A stretch of DNA of 64,000 bases, taken from Alloalcanivorax balearicus MACL04. Lineage in GTDB: Bacteria; Pseudomonadota; Gammaproteobacteria; Pseudomonadales; Alcanivoracaceae. The stretch is taken from the NCBI RefSeq assembly GCF_025532145.1, contig NZ_ARXS01000003.1, positions 1 through 64,000 of the forward strand, written 5' to 3'. The notes beneath the pieces are model-generated. The model saw only the letters and a program-made list of their open reading frames with translations, did no database searches and had not been told where the DNA came from. Of this stretch, positions 61,819 through 64,000 are shown piece by piece. Position 1 is the stretch's first letter. Each line of letters opens with the position of its first letter. The position numbers and the translations under genes are program-made.

Positions 61819-63272
61819 GATGCTTCCCCGGCAGTAGCTCTGGCTTCCCGCTCCGCCGCGCCCGGCTCAGTGATGGCACGGGTGGTGGTATCCGGGTGAG
61901 CGACCCGCGCAGGCGGCATTCGTTGCACCGGTTTTATCGATTGGCCCCAACCCGCGGTGTGTTCCAGAAGCTCACCGTCACGCACCACGAAACGACCGCG
62001 CACCATGGTGTGCAGTGGGCAGCCTTTGACTTGCCGGTCGTGCCAGGGGGAGATCTTGCCGATTGACTGCAAGCGGTACTGGGAGAGATTTTCGCTGCGG
62101 CCCATGTCCACCAGGACGATATCGGCATGGGCGCCGGGGGCGATCACTCCTTTGACACCCTGCAAGCCCCAGGCCCGGGCTGGGGCTTCGGCACTCCAGC
62201 GCACATAGTCGGTTATCGCCGCGCGGCCGCCATTGATTTCGGTGAGCATCAACGGCATTTGCGTTTCCACGCCGGGAAAGCCGCAGTCGCATTCCCAGAT
62301 ATCGTCGCGGGTTTTCTCCTCCGGCGCATGGGGAGCGTGGTCGGTGGCGATCATGTCGATCACGCCGTCGAGCAAGGCCCGCCATAATGGCTCGTTGTGG
62401 CGTGGCTCGCGTACTGGTGGATTGACCCGCAGCAGACCGCCCAGGTCGAGCATGTTGACGGTATTGAGCAACAGATACTGGGGACAGGTTTCGGCGGTAA
62501 CATCGACGCCGCGCCGTTTCGCTTCACGCAACAGATAAAGGGAATCAGCGGCACTGTGGTGGGCGATGTGGACCCGCGCGCCAGTCCACTCCGCCAGAGT
62601 GATGATGCGGCCGATGGCCTCGATTTCAGCAACCGCCGGCCGCGCCGCCAGATGCGCCAGAGGATCGGTACGGCCGGCTTCGCGCAGATGTTTCTGGCGC
62701 CGTGCCATGATCGAGGAATTTTCCGCGTGCACGGTGGTGCGGATGCCCAGCGGTGCCAGTGTTTCAAAGCCTTCCAGCAGAGCGCCGTCACTGGGGGCGG
62801 GCAGATTGCCGAAGGTATTGCCGACGAACGCCTTGAAACTGGTGGCGCCGCCGTCGAGCAGGTCGATGAGGGTTGCCACTGTGCTGTCGTCGAACAGCGC
62901 GTGGATGCCGAAGTCCACGTAGGAACTTTCCGCCGCCTTCAGTTTCATCGCCAGGGCTTCCAACGTGCCGGTGGGCGGGTTGGTGTTAGGCATGTCGAAT
63001 ACCGTGGTGACGCCGCCGCAAGCGGCCGCCGCCGAGCCGGTTTTCCAGGTTTCCTTGTGCGGATAGCCTGGATCGCGGAAGTGGACATGGCTATCGATGG
63101 CACCGGGCAAAACATAGAGCCCTTCGGCGGACACCGTTTCCCGCGCGTCGGGCATAACCTCATCATCGCCGACAGCGACGATCAGACCATTATCGATGGC
63201 CACGGAGGCTTTCACTATCCGCTGGGACGACACCACGGTGCCGCCGCGAATAACCGTATCTACCGTTTTCAT
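61800..63272 (-). CDS. Cyclic amidohydrolase (dihydroorotase/allantoinase/hydantoinase family)
   Basis: I start at 63272 (MKTVDTVIRGGTVVSS) after AAGGAGAAG; the product is 490 residues. Metal-binding motifs are DSHVHFRDPGYPHKE (HxH), GGVTTVFDMPNTNPP, a lysine in TSFKAFVGN (possible carboxylated Lys), HAENSS, HIAHHS and ATDHAPH. This is the cyclic amidohydrolase set. The enzyme opens a cyclic amide, such as dihydroorotate, allantoin, hydantoin or dihydropyrimidine. The allantoinase-like text MPNTNPPTGT does not settle the substrate. A C-terminal tail of about 35 residues is extra. Confidence 0.9.
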   Translation of the reverse strand: MKTVDTVIRGGTVVSSQRIVKASVAIDNGLIVAVGDDEVMPDARETVSAEGLYVLPGAIDSHVHFRDPGYPHKETWKTGSAAAACGGVTTVFDMPNTNPPTGTLEALAMKLKAAESSYVDFGIHALFDDSTVATLIDLLDGGATSFKAFVGNTFGNLPAPSDGALLEGFETLAPLGIRTTVHAENSSIMARRQKHLREAGRTDPLAHLAARPAVAEIEAIGRIITLAEWTGARVHIAHHSAADSLYLLREAKRRGVDVTAETCPQYLLLNTVNMLDLGGLLRVNPPVREPRHNEPLWRALLDGVIDMIATDHAPHAPEEKTRDDIWECDCGFPGVETQMPLMLTEINGGRAAITDYVRWSAEAPARAWGLQGVKGVIAPGAHADIVLVDMGRSENLSQYRLQSIGKISPWHDRQVKGCPLHTMVRGRFVVRDGELLEHTAGWGQSIKPVQRMPPARVAHPDTTTRAITEPGAAEREARATAGEASCKIHR

Positions 63273-63282
63273 ACTCTTCTCC

Positions 63283-64000
63283 TTATAAGGCGGCCCAGCC
63301 GCCATCCACCGGCAGGTCCACACCGGTGATCTGGCGTGACACCTCGCTGGCCAGGAACAGGCAGGCGTGCGCCACGTCTTGGTCGGTGGTGACACGCCGC
63401 AGGGCATAATCCTCGGCGTGACGCTGCATCGCCTGTTCCAGCGAAATGCCCTGGGCGGCGGCCATGTTGGCGCAGACTTTGTCACGGAAGCGGGGGCCGT
63501 CGACCATGCCCGGCGCCACGCAGTTGACGTTGATGTTGTGCGGGCCGGCTTCGATGGCGAAGCTTTTGGTAATGCCGCGCAGTCCCCATTTCGAGGCGGA
63601 ATAGGCCATACGCCCGGCGCGGCCGTGCATACCGAAGGTGCCGCCGACGTTGACGATCTTGCCGCCGCCGTTGGCGATCATGCCGGGCAGCACCGCGCGC
63701 ATGGTGTTGAAGCAGCCGGTCATATTGATCCGGACGATGTCGTCGAATTCTTCCTGGGTGGTCTCCCAGCCGGTCTTGCCGATTGGGCCAGAGCCGCCGG
63801 CGACATTGATCAGGGCGTCGATGGGGCCGAGCGTTTTTTCCGCTTCAGCGACCATCGTGTTCACTTGCGCACCGATGCTCAGGTCACAGCGCAGTACCGT
63901 GGCGATCACGCCCAGAGCGCGGGCTTCCTCGGCGACCGGTTCAATCGCCGCGATGTCCCGACCGGTAAGCGCCAGATTGGCCCCTTCGGCGGCGAACGCC
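63283..64000 (-). CDS. Short-chain dehydrogenase/reductase, partial (5' end off window)
   Basis: The reading frame stays open to the last base, so the N-terminus lies beyond 64000; an apparent start near 63909 is internal. At least 238 residues are visible. SDR features are INVAGGSGPIG, the catalytic YSASKWGLRG and GRAGRMAYS, and the C-terminal FLASEVSRQITGVDLPVDGGW. It is 10 bp upstream of the amidohydrolase and begins the visible operon. It would oxidise or reduce a pathway alcohol or ketone. Confidence 0.92.
   Translation of the reverse strand, partial: AFAAEGANLALTGRDIAAIEPVAEEARALGVIATVLRCDLSIGAQVNTMVAEAEKTLGPIDALINVAGGSGPIGKTGWETTQEEFDDIVRINMTGCFNTMRAVLPGMIANGGGKIVNVGGTFGMHGRAGRMAYSASKWGLRGITKSFAIEAGPHNINVNCVAPGMVDGPRFRDKVCANMAAAQGISLEQAMQRHAEDYALRRVTTDQDVAHACLFLASEVSRQITGVDLPVDGGWAAL

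Overview
The window reads as chromosomal DNA of a high-GC marine-type gammaproteobacterium. I think an Alcanivorax/Alloalcanivorax-like member of the Alcanivoracaceae is most likely, but the sequence alone does not prove the genus. Supporting signs are a FabY-type ketoacyl synthase, a long (533 aa) Pseudomonas-like isocitrate lyase, a membrane quinoprotein glucose dehydrogenase, many lipid and acyl-CoA genes, a FliA sigma factor, two proteins with GlyGly-CTERM-like tails, and dispersed REP-like palindromes of the Pseudomonas/Alcanivorax style. About 55 protein genes, one tRNA and one insertion element can be supported. Most genes sit in short operons with good Shine-Dalgarno sites.

Region by region. 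1-1.7 kb: microrepeats, a REP-like palindrome, fliA, a decayed gene and a small membrane protein. 1.7-4.4 kb: a visibly AT-richer minus-strand trio (PAAR protein, exported protein, cytosolic protein) that looks like a transferred type VI secretion effector/immunity cargo module. 4.7-14.3 kb: core metabolism (prfC, a secreted phosphoesterase, aceA, an acyl-CoA ligase/nitronate monooxygenase pair, a LOG protein). 14.3-25.5 kb: envelope and lipid functions (PLD-like protein, DUF6351 lipoprotein, quinoprotein glucose dehydrogenase, fabY, thiolase) and sodB. 25.7-37.4 kb: a coiled-coil membrane protein, tRNA-Leu(UAG), a TetR/MipA divergent pair with twin operators, a purple-acid-phosphatase-like lipoprotein, hydrolase, regulators, quinone oxidoreductase, two drug exporters and an acyl-CoA dehydrogenase. 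37.6-39.4 kb: a probable zinc-starvation operon (COG0523 GTPase plus Zur) behind a Zur-like box. 39.5-41.8 kb: a cyclase-family hydrolase with a TnpB-only IS1341-type element inserted directly after its stop codon.

42-58 kb: AraC and LysE-type genes, DUF1289, a thioesterase, the ergothioneine pair egtB-egtD, an SDR, ppnN, dinB, a flavin monooxygenase, a GlyGly-CTERM trypsin-like protease, a membrane protein with a degenerate GGDEF domain, and ppc. 58-64 kb: a dienelactone hydrolase, a DUF3830 protein, and a tightly overlapping minus-strand operon (SDR, cyclic amidohydrolase, ABC ATPase, ABC permease, LOG phosphoribohydrolase). That operon looks like an import-and-catabolism unit for a ring compound, perhaps a nucleobase or hydantoin.

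The best candidates for something undescribed are the PAAR trio, the TnpB element with an atypical RuvC-II motif and a readable omega-RNA/guide end, and the LOG-containing amidohydrolase/ABC operon. No CRISPR array, rRNA or prophage was seen.
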